The notes under the pieces: model-generated
Database searches by the model: none
Seen by the model: only the letters and a program-made list of their open reading frames with translations
Told to the model about the DNA's origin: nothing
In this document: positions 1 to 11,100 of the stretch, piece after piece
Numbering within the stretch: position 1 is the first letter of the stretch
Layout of the letters: the number at the start of each line of letters is the position of its first letter
Source of the DNA: Auricularia sp. M13
Lineage: Eukaryota; Basidiomycota; Agaricomycetes; Auriculariales; Auriculariaceae
Reading direction: 5' to 3'
NCBI GenBank assembly: GCA_037042915.1
Contig: CM073200.1
Span: 3,282,832 to 3,346,831, forward strand
Length of the DNA stretch: 64,000 bases
Made by a program: the position numbers and the translations under genes

Positions 1-105
1 TTGCAGGGCGCTGAGCTGCGCGTCTCGGCTGACGACGGCCACTTGTCTGTCGCTATGCATAGGGCCGGCGAAATCCTCGACACCTTAAAAGATCTGCTTT
101 CTTGA
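1..105 (+). CDS. alpha/beta hydrolase, C-terminal end only
   Basis: The window opens inside a gene. The first frame reads 34 residues and then a TGA at 103-105. It contains ELRVSADDGHLSV, which lines up with ELHVSDDEAHASL and ELHVADNEAHASL in the two complete hydrolases downstream, so the His here should be the catalytic histidine. It ends in DTLKDLLS, like EVLQKFLD and EVLKGFLA in the others. This makes it the third, upstream member of a same-strand tandem family. The rest of the gene lies outside the window, so its intactness cannot be judged. Confidence 0.8.
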   Translation: MQGAELRVSADDGHLSVAMHRAGEILDTLKDLLS

Positions 106-523
106 GCTGGCGGCTGCGAAAATTCGCTGTGCTCGTAAAACGGCCTCCTGGGGGATTAGATTTTTCACTATCGGGCAGCTTGCCGGCTTGGTGTTCAATG
201 CAAATCAATACAGAGGTTCCTCGCTTGCGCGGGCTCCTGCTCCCTTGTGCACAGTAAAATTACGCGGGCAGACATGACTTTCCCGGGCATTCTTGGCCTT
301 CCCGCGAATGGTTGCCTGGACACGTTACGCTGAGCCGCCGACGCGACACCTGGCGGCGCGTTCTTTGCATACGATTATTACGAACAACGTTGCTGCGATT
401 CTGGCGGCGTCGTCCAACCACCGCCCGTCAAGCTGCGGCTTGTGCGAGCAACTGCGGCCAGCTTTGAGACTGCTTACGTGGGCAGGAGGATCATGATCAG
501 TATCAAGTCAAATTTGTGCTGCG
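106..523. other. intergenic, hydrolase promoter region
   Basis: This 418-bp gap separates two tandem hydrolase genes and should hold the terminator of the first and the promoter of the second. I see no convincing gene. A short open frame at 293-496 has no recognisable motif. Confidence 0.5.
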
Positions 524-1504
524 ATGCAGATCAATCTGGAATCGCATACAAATATGGACGCGTTGCAATGGAGCAACATCATTGAACAACAGCTCGCCTC
601 CCTCGCCATGACATCTCAGCCAGACACCGACGATGCACGTGTATTCCAGCTCCCCGATGGCCGCACGCTCTCGTACGCCATCTACGGCTCGCCGTCACCC
701 ACGGCGCCGACGATATTCTACCTACACGGCTTCCCGTCGTCGCACGCCGAGGGGCGCATGTTCCATCGTGCAGGGCTCGCGCGTGGCATTCGCATTATCG
801 CACCCGACCGGCCAGGCACGGGGCAGTCGACGCACCAACCCGACCGCCGCCTGGTGGACTGGCCCGCCGACCTCCTTTCGCTCGCAGACCATGTGGCAGC
901 ACAGACGTTTGCGATCATCGGCGTCTCCGGCGGCGCGCCGTACACGCTGGCCTGCGCCCGCGTCCTGCCCCACGAGCGCCTGCGCGGTGCCGCGCTCGTC
1001 TGCGGCCTGTACCCTACCGCGCTCGGCCTAGCGGGCATGGCGATGGAGGGGCGCGGGCTGCTGTGGATTGCGCCGCTGCCCGGCGCGACGTGGCTGCTGA
1101 GCCGCCTCTTCAACTCCGTGCTCACCGACACCGCGCAGCTCGAATCCGCGATGAAGCGCCGGCCAGCGCCGGACCGCGCAGTCTTCGAGAGCAACGAGGA
1201 CAACTTCAGGGACAACATGATCGCTGGCTCGCTTGGTGCCACGCCTGACGGCGCAGCACTGGAGGCGCATATCCTCGGCAGCGCGTGGGGTTTCGAGCTC
1301 GAGGACATTAGTCTTGGCCACAAGCGCATCCTGATGTGGCATGGCGCGCTCGACGAAAACGTCCCGGTTGCCATGGCCCACAAAGCGGCGGCCCTGTTGG
1401 GCGACGCTGCTGAGCTGCATGTCTCGGACGACGAGGCGCACGCGTCGCTTATCGTGCACAAGGCCGACGAAGTGTTGGAGGTGTTGCAGAAGTTCCTTGA
1501 TTGA
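524..1504 (+). CDS. alpha/beta hydrolase fold protein
   Basis: This is an uninterrupted 326-residue reading frame. It carries the alpha/beta hydrolase landmarks: an oxyanion-hole HG in FYLHGFPSS near residue 68, the nucleophile elbow GVSGG with Ser135, the acid Asp277 in WHGALDENVP, and the base His306 in DEAHASL. The substrate cannot be predicted; the fold covers esterases, lipases and epoxide hydrolases. A second in-frame ATG at 608-610 (MTSQPDTDD) matches the start of the downstream paralogue (MADTDD) and may be the true start, since the first 28 residues have no counterpart there. No signal peptide is evident, so a cytosolic enzyme is likely. It is the middle copy of a tandem array of three. 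Confidence 0.85.
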   Translation: MQINLESHTNMDALQWSNIIEQQLASLAMTSQPDTDDARVFQLPDGRTLSYAIYGSPSPTAPTIFYLHGFPSSHAEGRMFHRAGLARGIRIIAPDRPGTGQSTHQPDRRLVDWPADLLSLADHVAAQTFAIIGVSGGAPYTLACARVLPHERLRGAALVCGLYPTALGLAGMAMEGRGLLWIAPLPGATWLLSRLFNSVLTDTAQLESAMKRRPAPDRAVFESNEDNFRDNMIAGSLGATPDGAALEAHILGSAWGFELEDISLGHKRILMWHGALDENVPVAMAHKAAALLGDAAELHVSDDEAHASLIVHKADEVLEVLQKFLD

Positions 1505-1987
1505 AGGTCTCTTTGCTTGTTGATTCCCATATGTACCCTGTTATCCTAGGAGATACTGGAAGTCTCGATCCCGTTCATATTCTGTCTTCTACATGGTTAA
1601 TTCTGCGCGCGAGGGCTCAAGAAATACAGTACTTACCTGACGGTACGAGCAGGGCGGCCCAAATAGCAGCTGTTATGTAAAGCGCAAAGTCGTCGCCACA
1701 TTCAATGGGGAATCTCGTGAGATGAAGTCAAGATGAAGTCAGAAAGCAAACGCCGGCCATGGTTAATGCAGCGTTCCTCGGCAATCGCAAAGGTCGACAG
1801 AGCTGCAGTCTAGCAGCAGTCGTGTGGCAGCAAGTCAATGAATTTTGTCTGAATACCCGTATCACGTCACGGTTGGTCCCCCTTGTCAAGACGGATGAGA
1901 ATGGATCCTGGGCATCGTGAAGCTTTTCGCATTCAAATACTGTTTCCTGTCCTGCCTTGCTGATGCCCAGACCTTGACTCCCCCGCC
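1505..1987. other. intergenic between tandem hydrolases
   Basis: This 483-bp spacer is richer in A/T than the genes around it and should contain the 3' end of one hydrolase gene and the promoter of the next. A minus-strand open frame here (1728-2213) overlaps the next gene and looks like a shadow. Nothing else is recognisable. Confidence 0.5.
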
Positions 1988-2887
1988 ATGGCGGACACGG
2001 ACGACGTACGCACCCTCGAGCTCGCAGACGGTCGCACGCTCTCGTACGCCATCTACGGCTCTCCGTCGCCCACTGCGCCGACGGTGTTTTACCTGCACGG
2101 CTTCCCGTCGTCACATGCTGAGGCGCGCCAGTACCATGCTGCAGGACTCGCGCGAGGCGTGCGCATCGTTGCGCCCGACAGACCGGGCTTCGGGGCGTCG
2201 ACGCACCAAGCAAACCGGCGCCTGCTGGACTGGCCTGCGGACTTGCTGGCGCTGGCTGATCACGTGGGCGCGCCGACGTTCGCCATCATGGGCATCTCGG
2301 GCGGCACGCCGTTCACGCTGGCCTGCGTGCACGCCCTGCCTCGCGAGCGGTTGCGCGGCGCCGCGCTCGTCGCCGGCCTGTACCCCGCCTCGCTGGGCCT
2401 GGCGGGTATGCTGACGGAGGTGCGCGCGCTGCTGTGGATTGCGCCGTTGCCCGGTGCGACGTGGCTGCTGCGCCGCATCTTCAGCGCCGCCCTGGAGCGC
2501 ATGCGTGCTAACCCCGGCCAGCTCGACGACATGATGAAGAAGCGACTCGCGCCGGATCGCGCGCTGTTCGAGAGCAACGAGAACAACTTCAGGGTGGACA
2601 TGCTCGCCAGCTCGCTCGGCGCCACGGCCGAAGGCGCAGCATGGGAGGCGCGTATTCTCGGCAGCCCATGGGAATTCCAGCTCGAAGGGCTCACCCTCGG
2701 CGACAAGCGCATCGTCATGTGGCACGGCGCGCTCGACGGAAACGTCCCGCTGGCCATGGCCCAGAAGGCCGCTGCCCTTCTGGGCACAGCTGCGGAGCTG
2801 CACGTAGCGGACAACGAGGCGCATGCATCGCTTATTGTGCACAAGGCTGACGAGGTGGTGGAGGTGCTGAAGGGATTCCTTGCCTGA
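1988..2887 (+). CDS. alpha/beta hydrolase fold protein, tandem paralogue
   Basis: This intronless 299-residue frame starts at ATGGCGGACACGG and closely resembles its upstream neighbour over its whole length. The same active-site set is present: FYLHGFPSS, GISGG with Ser104, WHGALDGNVP with Asp250, and NEAHASL with His279. The motif spacing is identical to the neighbour, which points to a recent tandem duplication. All expected catalytic residues are present, so it is probably functional. The natural substrate is unknown. Start choice is secure because the preceding sequence holds no upstream in-frame ATG with homology. Confidence 0.87.
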   Translation: MADTDDVRTLELADGRTLSYAIYGSPSPTAPTVFYLHGFPSSHAEARQYHAAGLARGVRIVAPDRPGFGASTHQANRRLLDWPADLLALADHVGAPTFAIMGISGGTPFTLACVHALPRERLRGAALVAGLYPASLGLAGMLTEVRALLWIAPLPGATWLLRRIFSAALERMRANPGQLDDMMKKRLAPDRALFESNENNFRVDMLASSLGATAEGAAWEARILGSPWEFQLEGLTLGDKRIVMWHGALDGNVPLAMAQKAAALLGTAAELHVADNEAHASLIVHKADEVVEVLKGFLA

Positions 2888-4096
2888 GCTGAAGGAAACA
2901 AAGTCCAGTTTCTTTTTCGCGGTGCAAGTTGGCTAAGCCACGCCGCGGAGAACAGAGCGCAAAAACAAGAAGTTCTTCCAGCTCCGCTCTCGCTTCTTAC
3001 TCTCCTCCCCCAGAAGCTCGCAGAAGCAAGTCTCGTAACGGGTCATGCCTCTTCTACTCTGCCAGATACACCTTGGAGTCAGGGATGTGCCTTATTTAAG
3101 GCCTTCGCCGGCAATTGCACAATCGGTGCCAGGATATCCCGGCGGTCAGTGTCATTGAGCTTAACAGGATGCGCGCCAAGGTCGACGTTCTCAAGGCCTA
3201 TTTCTTGTCGGCGAAGAAGGATTGGAGCAGAATGAAGGACCGCGTCATCGAACACGTCGTCTGGGCGCCTCCCTGCAGCCCCTGCAAGACGTCGCTGAAG
3301 ACCAAAGCCCGCGGTCACAGTTCCGAATGTGCTCAGCTTCGCTGCGCGCTGGGCTCGAGTCCCTGAATTGAAGGCGTCTTACTCTTGTGCTCATTTTCTG
3401 CAGCCCAGGACCGGAAGTCTTGCCCGCCAACAATTTACTTCAAGACAATACGCCACAGGATTTCATCTATCTGCCCGAAGAGGAGAGCGCTTGGAATCGA
3501 GGCATCCTTACCGAAGAACAGATGCGCACACCCAACGCAATGTCGCAAAGGGACTGCACCCAGCGCGCGATCAAATGCCGACGGCTCGACGCTCGCCACT
3601 ATCTAGCAGATATTCGTATCTGCTCGTTTCGCAAACCCTGCGTTGTAGACGAGGATGCTTGGATGTGTGAATGCCACAGTCAGATTCTTTGTACTGACTG
3701 TTCCCTCGTCAAATGAAGCTTGAAGCTCGAAGTTAGGTTCGACGCTGAGTAGGCCACGTTCAGCGTTCATGCAATGTTCTAAATTTCCGAGGAGCCAGGA
3801 ACAAGCATAACTGTTGCCACTGTCGAAGGCGGGACACGCAATTTTGCGAGCTGCAGGAAACAGGCTGGCAAAGGGTCTCAAGTCCGACTCGTACTCGACC
3901 AAAAAAAAATCGAACAGGAAACTTCAGCCGGAAAAGGTTCAAGTTTTCAACCAGGCGAACGCGACCCAAGTACACAGCAAGGAAATTGGATTCGGAAAGC
4001 AATCAAGTAAGAATACACAGTACATGCCGACAAAAAAAGCAACGTCAGAGTCATACGGGGCAGCGCCGACGAGGGCGACGAGGACCGAGGCAGAAT
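2888..4096. other. intergenic, one doubtful small ORF
   Basis: About 1.2 kb lies between the last hydrolase and the stop of the histone gene. A frame ending at 3714-3716 reads as a Cys-rich tail (CECHSQILCTDC) after an acidic stretch and follows a possible splice acceptor (TTTTCTGCAG) near 3403. I could not find a matching first exon, so it is not called as a gene. No other gene or repeat is visible. Confidence 0.35.
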
Positions 4097-4827
<731 letters not shown>

Positions 4828-5350
4828 TCGCCGCATCGGCTATCCCCGGTGCTGTCCTGTTTGGGCACAGTTTGGCCGCTGCTGACACCATTCGCGAGTT
4901 GCCGGTAGATGGCGACACGGTTGCACGTGACCTTGCGCGTTCCAACCCCGCCGCTTTGATTTCGCACGCGCAGCGCCTTGACGTTGCTGGGCGCCGCTAG
5001 ACACGTCCTGCTCCAAGCCAACCTAGGTATAGCATACAGGATAAGCCGGCCGAATAGTAGCCCAGCCAGCGAGCACGTCGCCATTGCCAGTCCTTCCGCA
5101 CTGCGCAGGGCCATTGAGCAGAGTGCCGCGACTGCAGCCGTCCGGCGTTGAGTGCCGGCTTTGGGGCGCAGCGCGCGCTTGAGTCGCGCTTTGGCCGTCG
5201 TTCGCAGTCCGTCTGAGCCGGCGAACACGAGGCTGCAACGAGGAGCCGCACAAGCCCTGAGCCCGCTCCGCGCAGCCACAGCAGCTGCAGGGCTCCATCG
5301 CAGTTGGTGTCCCGCCGCCACTCCTGCCCCCGTCCCACTCCAGTGCCGCC
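4828..5350. other. divergent intergenic region
   Basis: This stretch separates the start of H2A (minus) from the start of the M50B-like protease gene (plus). Long minus-strand open frames here are GC-driven shadows without motifs. It probably contains both promoters. Confidence 0.45.
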
Positions 5351-6695
5351 ATGGCCAACAAGGCGCTCGAGCCTACAAAAGAGCAGGTCCGTCGCCGTCG
5401 CCCAGCCCGTGCCCGGCGCAGATGGAGCTGAGCCAGCTTGTCTTTCGCAAGGTCGTCGAGCTCTATGTCGTGCGTGGCCCCGCGCTATTCCCATGCATGC
5501 CCCTCGCTGACGCCTCTGCCCAGATCGTAGTCTTCACCATCGTCATCTTCGGCCTTTGGGTCCTTCCGCTCTTCCGCGTCCTCATAAACGTGCGCCGGGC
5601 GTACAGTATCCAGCCTACCGCTGACTCCTTTGCAGCCATTAAAGGCACGTTCAGCCCACATGCGCCGGACTGCGCTCGTAACGCCCGCTACTCTTGCAGC
5701 TCTTCACCATCGGCTGGCACGAACTATGTCACGTGATGGCGGTCAGCAGCGTCCTCGTTCTGCCTCTGCGCGAACGGCGCTGACACCCGATGGCAGGCGA
5801 TCATGTCGGGCGGCACAGTGCTGTCTATAACGATTGACCCTAACCTCGGTGCGTGCGTTGGCCAGTCATCGTCTCCACTGACTCATACGGTCGGTCAATT
5901 TGCAGGCGGATGGTATGCTCGTCCACACTCCTGCTTCTTGTGCGACCGCTGAACGGCCGCAGCACGCGCGTAATGGACGGCAACCCGACGGTCATCCTCA
6001 CGGCAGGCTACGTCGGCTCGACGCTGCTCGGCGGGCTCTTCGTGCTGGCCAGCTGGACGATCCTCGGCTCGAAGATCGTGAGCTTCATCATCGGCTTCGG
6101 GCTCATCGCGCCCGTCGTGCTCGTGCGCGACCTCTTCACGCTCATCTGCATCGCCTTCTACGAGGCGCTCCTCATCGGCTTCTGGTTCGTCGAGCACGGG
6201 TCAGTAGTTGCTAACTTTCCTCTCTCCTCTACGAAAGTTCGACGTTGCTCAGCTCCAACAGACAGGCGCTCAGGTGGTACGTCCTGTTCATGGGCGTCAT
6301 GAAGTGGGTACCCTTTCCCTTCGCCCTCCCTTGATGTCCCGCTCATCGACTGCAGTGTACTATACGTCGTATGGGACGTCGCGGACGACAAGTTCTTCAA
6401 GAAACAAAACACGAGCGACGCGACGCAGTTCGAGATTCTGTTCGTATCCACCCTTGCCCGCTTCTCAGCCGAGTGCTCATCTCGATTCCCGTCTAGCTTT
6501 CCCGACCTGCCAACGCATTTGGCAGCGTGGTTCTGGATCGCGTTCGAACTCGGCGTCTTCATCGCGTTCATCCTGGCAGGCCTCGCCACGTTCAAGCAGA
6601 CGAACGGCCAGCTCGAAGCACAAGCCTGTACGTCCCACCGACCGCACACATTTCTCTTCACTGACACCACGCCAGCACATTTCTTGCCAACATAG
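5351..6695 (+). CDS. M50B-like membrane metalloprotease
   Basis: The product fits the fungal peptidase M50B-like family of multi-pass membrane zinc proteases. An early hydrophobic helix (IVVFTIVIFGLWVLPLF) is followed by PLK, then LFTIGWHELCH with the HExxH zinc motif, then SITIDPNLGGCTRV, which matches the DP..GGCT motif of the family. Four or more hydrophobic segments follow (VILTAGYVGSTLLGGLFVL, FIIGFGLIAPVVLV, WFWIAFELGVFIAFIL). The frame needs about nine short introns, including ones around a 9-nt exon (5636-5644) and a 7-nt exon (5906-5912). The start GCCGCCATGGCC has a strong context; the ATG at 5422 is an alternative start because the first intron would be only 35 bp. The physiological substrate is unknown. 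Confidence 0.72.
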
Positions 6696-7163
6696 CATCG
6701 GGCGTGCCGTATTCCTTGCTCCGTGTATTTTTTTGGTCTCGCATTGACGAGCTGAACGTTTCCCTGGACGTCCCACCCACTCACACTCACACACATGACA
6801 TGTCCCCGCCACGCAATCTGTAGTACATATATCTCCCACGCACGCACGCCACTACCACACGCCCGAATGTAGACTTCTAACAGTATTCAAATATTCGCCT
6901 CGTCTCGGCTCGTCTAATAGGCCGGTGCGCCGCCGCCGCCGCCCATGAATCCAAATGACGCGAATGCGCTCTGGAGGAAGGAGTTGGTTTGAGAGACATA
7001 TATGACGTGTGAAGGTTGCGCGCAGCGGGGAGTACGTGTTTCGTCATTGCGTGGATGGGTACGGATTCGGATGGTCGACACAGCGATATGTAAAGCGATA
7101 GGATACGTCGAGGACATGTAGGTGCGTGAGGACAGAACATGGACTGCGCATGAGTCAACGCGT
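6696..7163. other. convergent 3' region
   Basis: This gap lies between two genes that point toward each other (the M50B-like protease and FIS1). A minus-strand frame ending at 6917 reads a Gly-rich tail (MGGGGGAPAY) after a plausible splice acceptor and could be the last exon of a very small gene. No start could be fixed, so it is not called. Confidence 0.35.
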
Positions 7164-7923
7164 TCACTTGCGCGACCGGCGAACGAGACTCGCTATCTGG
7201 AGAAAATGGCCCAGCACATTAGCAATAATAGCAGTGGAAGAGTGCAAAGGGCATACTGCGACGGCTCCCACGGCGGCCACACCGCCCAGCAAGGCCATCC
7301 CGATGTAGCTCTCTGCACGATCCCGCCGAAAGAAAGAAAAAAGTCAGCAGAGCAGCCCCGGCACACGCAGCACACGCACCGCGCATATCAGCACGCTCGA
7401 TAAGCTGCGCAAGGCTCTGCGCCTGGAGGTTGTTGGGCTCCTTCTCGAGCAGGAGCGCTGCCGGTCCACGCGACGTCAGACAAGCCCGACACGGGCGCGC
7501 ACCGCAGACACGCACCGTTAAAGTCGCGGGCCTCGCGGTAGTTTTTCATCTTGTAGTGGCCGAGGGCGAGGTAGTACAGGCACTCTCGTCTGCGCGTGGG
7601 CTCGTTGCGGAAAATGTCTGTGCGGGCCGTCAGCGCCACATGGCCGACGAGCAGCGCCAGGCCGCACCAGAGAGCAGCTTGACGCCCTCGACGTTGTCCC
7701 GGTGCTGCGGGCTCTTGACGAGGCCCCAGGCGTAGTTGAACCGGGTCTGCACCGTCACATGGTTCTGCCCGAGCTCCTTCTCGTACTGCAGCCTCAGCAC
7801 CTGCGCCAGCCAGCTCAGCCCTGTCCTCGCCCGCACAAAGGGCAACGGCCATACCTCCAGCTCGTCGTACGACAGCGAGATCTCGGCCTCAGCAGCGTAT
7901 GGCAGGTCTGTCGCTTTCGGCAT
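7164..7923 (-). CDS. FIS1: mitochondrial fission protein Fis1
   Basis: Fis1 is a tail-anchored outer mitochondrial (and peroxisomal) membrane protein that recruits the fission machinery. The minus strand gives [23 protein letters not shown], then a TPR-like core with [39 protein letters not shown] and [15 protein letters not shown]. It ends in a hydrophobic tail anchor ([17 protein letters not shown]) and a basic tip (SLVRRSRK). Six exons are joined by short introns, the last ending TTTTCTCCAG and having a TGCTAAT branch site. The length of about 155 residues is normal for the family. It converges on the M50B-like gene. Confidence 0.92.
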
Positions 7924-8143
7924 GGCGGTAAGAGAGCAAAACGTCGTAATGACGAAAAGCGCCCGCCGTCGGCACGTTCTCCCGTCTGAACGCGCAGCCC
8001 GCCGCCGATCGACCGGCCAGCTTGAGATGATACCAGTGTATTCGAGCAAGTGCCTACAGTTCGTGTCTATCGTCAAGGGCTACATGCGAGGGAAGGAACC
8101 AGAACGGAAACCATGCGTTGTAGTGTACAATTGCTTCATTCAT

Positions 8144-11100
8144 TCAAACGCCTGCACTTCTTGCAAAAAGTCAAGTAGCGTGCTCATACTCCACGCCTGC
8201 GTGGGGCACGAGTCCGGACAGAACGACCCGTTTCGGTTCGTCAACTCAGGCAGCCCTGCCCACTTGTCCGTCTGGATGTGTGCTCGCGGCCTCAACAGCA
8301 TCGTATGCAGGTAATGCAAAGTTTCCTTCGCGTCCTGAAAGCGCGTCAGAAAAACATGGAGTCTCGCAGCGCAACACTCGACTTACATCCTTGCCCTTGC
8401 CGATCTTGGTGTCAAAGTGCAAGTACGCGCGCAGGAAGTAGCCCAGCGGCCACCCCCACTCTGGGCCCTGGTGGTAGTTCCATCCCTTGGCGACGCTGGC
8501 GTCGTGCGAGTCGTTCGAGTTGTCGTAGTCGCCGCGGTACTGCAGGTCCGTCGGGTCGAGCGTCTTCATGCCCATTGGTCCGCGCAGCACTTCATCCGCG
8601 ATCTTCAGCGCACCCAGCGCGTGAGCGGGGTCGAAGAGCTCGGGCGCCACGGTCATCGCGATGGGAAAGTTGGGCCGCAGCTGGTAGTCGGACCATTCGC
8701 GCCCGGCGCCAGAGCCGAAGACATCCTTGTAAATGCCTCGACGGTTGACCAATTTCGTGTCGAGGATGTACAAGTGGTCGTCTGCAGCGTCTATAGAAAT
8801 GGTTAGCCGCTGAAAATAGCCTCACAAGCCATGACGCACTCAATGGGACGTAGTAGCACTTCTCGAATGAGCTCTGGAGCAGGTCGCTCCATTGCTGGTA
8901 AGTGACAAGGCGGCGCTCGCCATCGACTGCCAGCAACTAGTCAACGGATTTGCAAGGACAGAAACCAAAGACGTACTCTCAGCCTGGACACCCTGGAACG
9001 GAAACTTGCCATGTTTCGACAAGCCCGCAAGCCATCGCAGAGTGCTCTTCAACAAGCCCGTGATCTCAACCGGCGCGCCATCGCGAGGCGTTCCAGGGAC
9101 GCCCTTATTCCCCGCCTTGACAGACTCGCCCATCTTGTCCATCCACGTCCCGCAATTATGCGCATTTCCGCCATGGATGATACCCGTCGTCCAGTCGACA
9201 TGGATATTGATGTTGAACCCCTCGTCCTTCATCTGCATGTCGAGGTTGGGCCCCGCGTTGTGCTCGCGGAACGAGATGCCGTCCGCATGCCGCTGCAGAA
9301 TTTCCTGGATGATCTCCGCGATAGAGCTTGAGTCGGAGTACGCGCGCGCGTCGTCCCAAGGCACCCATGTATCGTCCTTGGGGAAGCGGCGCTTCACGGT
9401 CTCGGACAGCAGCCCGATGCCGTTCGGCGCCATGTTGACGTAGTCCTGTATATTCTGCAGCATCCACCATGGCGAGTCGCGCGAGTTGTAGCGGGGTGTG
9501 CGGCATGAGTCCAGCAGATTCGGAATGAGGCCGTGCTTGACGACGGACGAGAACGCAAGGATGTGGCGCTTGGCCGCCTCAAACTGGCCAGTAGTAAGGA
9601 AGAGTCCACGCAAAGAGATGAACACGTCGCGGCCCCAGGTGCGCGCCCAGCTGTTGGCGAAATGCGGGAGCCCGGCAGCGAGACACGGCGTAGGCTTGGC
9701 TGGGTCGAGCGAGGCTGACTTGACGAGGCCGTGCATCTGCAGCGAGGTCAACGCCAGCGCCTGCGTGAAGTCGTGCCCGGAGAGCACAAATTCTGAGCAC
9801 AGCTCAAACGTGGCGCGACGAGCAGCCTTATACGCCTCGAAGATGACTAACGCAAAGAATTTCGGTCTCAGGAACGACGGAGCGGTCTCCTTGACTTTGT
9901 CGAACCGCTCCTTGAACCACGCTGCCGGTGCTGCAAGGCGAGGGAAGGTATCGACTTGCCTGCATGAACGTCAGCTTAAGATCAAAGACATGCTCGCGGA
10001 CCTACTTCTGCAACCTGGCATGAACATAATCCATCGCCCACATGCCATCGCGAAGATGGCCACAAAGCGGATGCCCGAGGTCGTTGTACTTCATAATATG
10101 ACGCAGCGGGTGCATCCATCCCTCCAAACCACAATACACGAGCAGTCCCATCCCTGGAACATCGTACGCGCCAAACTCGCCGGCAGTCGCATCGCGTTCC
10201 TCGCCATCGCAGCGGTACAGAAGCACATTCAGATCGACGAGGTCGAGCTCCCGAAGCACCTCGTCCGCGCCACTGCTGCACAGCGCCTCGAGCGACGAGT
10301 CGACGCCCTCCATGTGCGTAGCAAAGACCGCGACGCTGCCTGGCGGGAAGTACTCGGGGAGCGCAATCTCAGAGTACGGTCCACTCCCGTCCGAGCCCTC
10401 GGACGCTACAATGCGGTCGAGGTCCTTGATGGTGCTCGGCAACCCACGAATGATCTTCGTGTCGATAGGCATCTCATACGACGGGATCTCAATGGATGCG
10501 GCCAAGATACATTCGGCTTTCGTACGCGCAAGACGGACGGGCTTGACTGTTTCAGCATGGTCAGCACTGAATCAATAAGCACACGAAAGCAACATACGCC
10601 AGCCGCGGTCCTTCGAACCCTTCGTTCCGGGGAACGCAGTGTGCGCAATAACGAGGTAGCCCTTCTGTGTAACAGGCTGGATGCGATGCATGACGATATA
10701 CTGCGCGCAGACAAGCCGTCAGCGATGTGCTCCAATACCAGACTAAACGAAGACCCACGTCGCCCTCCTGGTGCACATGCCCCTCACTGAACCCGCCCGT
10801 AACCATCTCAGCATGCAGGTGATTCAGAACCCGCTTGACCTTCGCGATTCCGCGATACTCCTCGTTCCCCGCCGTCTCGTACTTCCTGTTGTCCCCAACA
10901 AGGTCGAGCAACTTGGGATACAAGTCGTCGAAGCCCTTGACGGACCCGATGGCGCAGAATGAGAACGTCACGAGCGCGCCGGTGGACAGCGCATCCTCGG
11001 CAGTACGCTTATGCAGCGGCGATTCGTTGTCGTGCGTGAGGTCGTAGAGAAGCGCGTGCGGCATGCTGCCTTGCAGTGGGGTAATTAAACATGGGCGAGG

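Noticed and set aside
718-1530. Long minus-strand frames antisense to the hydrolases
   Set aside because: They mirror the coding strand with Arg/Ala/Ser-rich composition, typical of shadows of GC-rich genes.
3385-3716. A small Cys-rich gene after the hydrolases
   Set aside because: There is a plausible acceptor and a Cys-rich tail but no first exon or homology could be seen.
6914-7117. A small minus-strand gene ending MGGGGGAPAY
   Set aside because: The last exon looks plausible but no consistent start or upstream exon was found between the two convergent genes.
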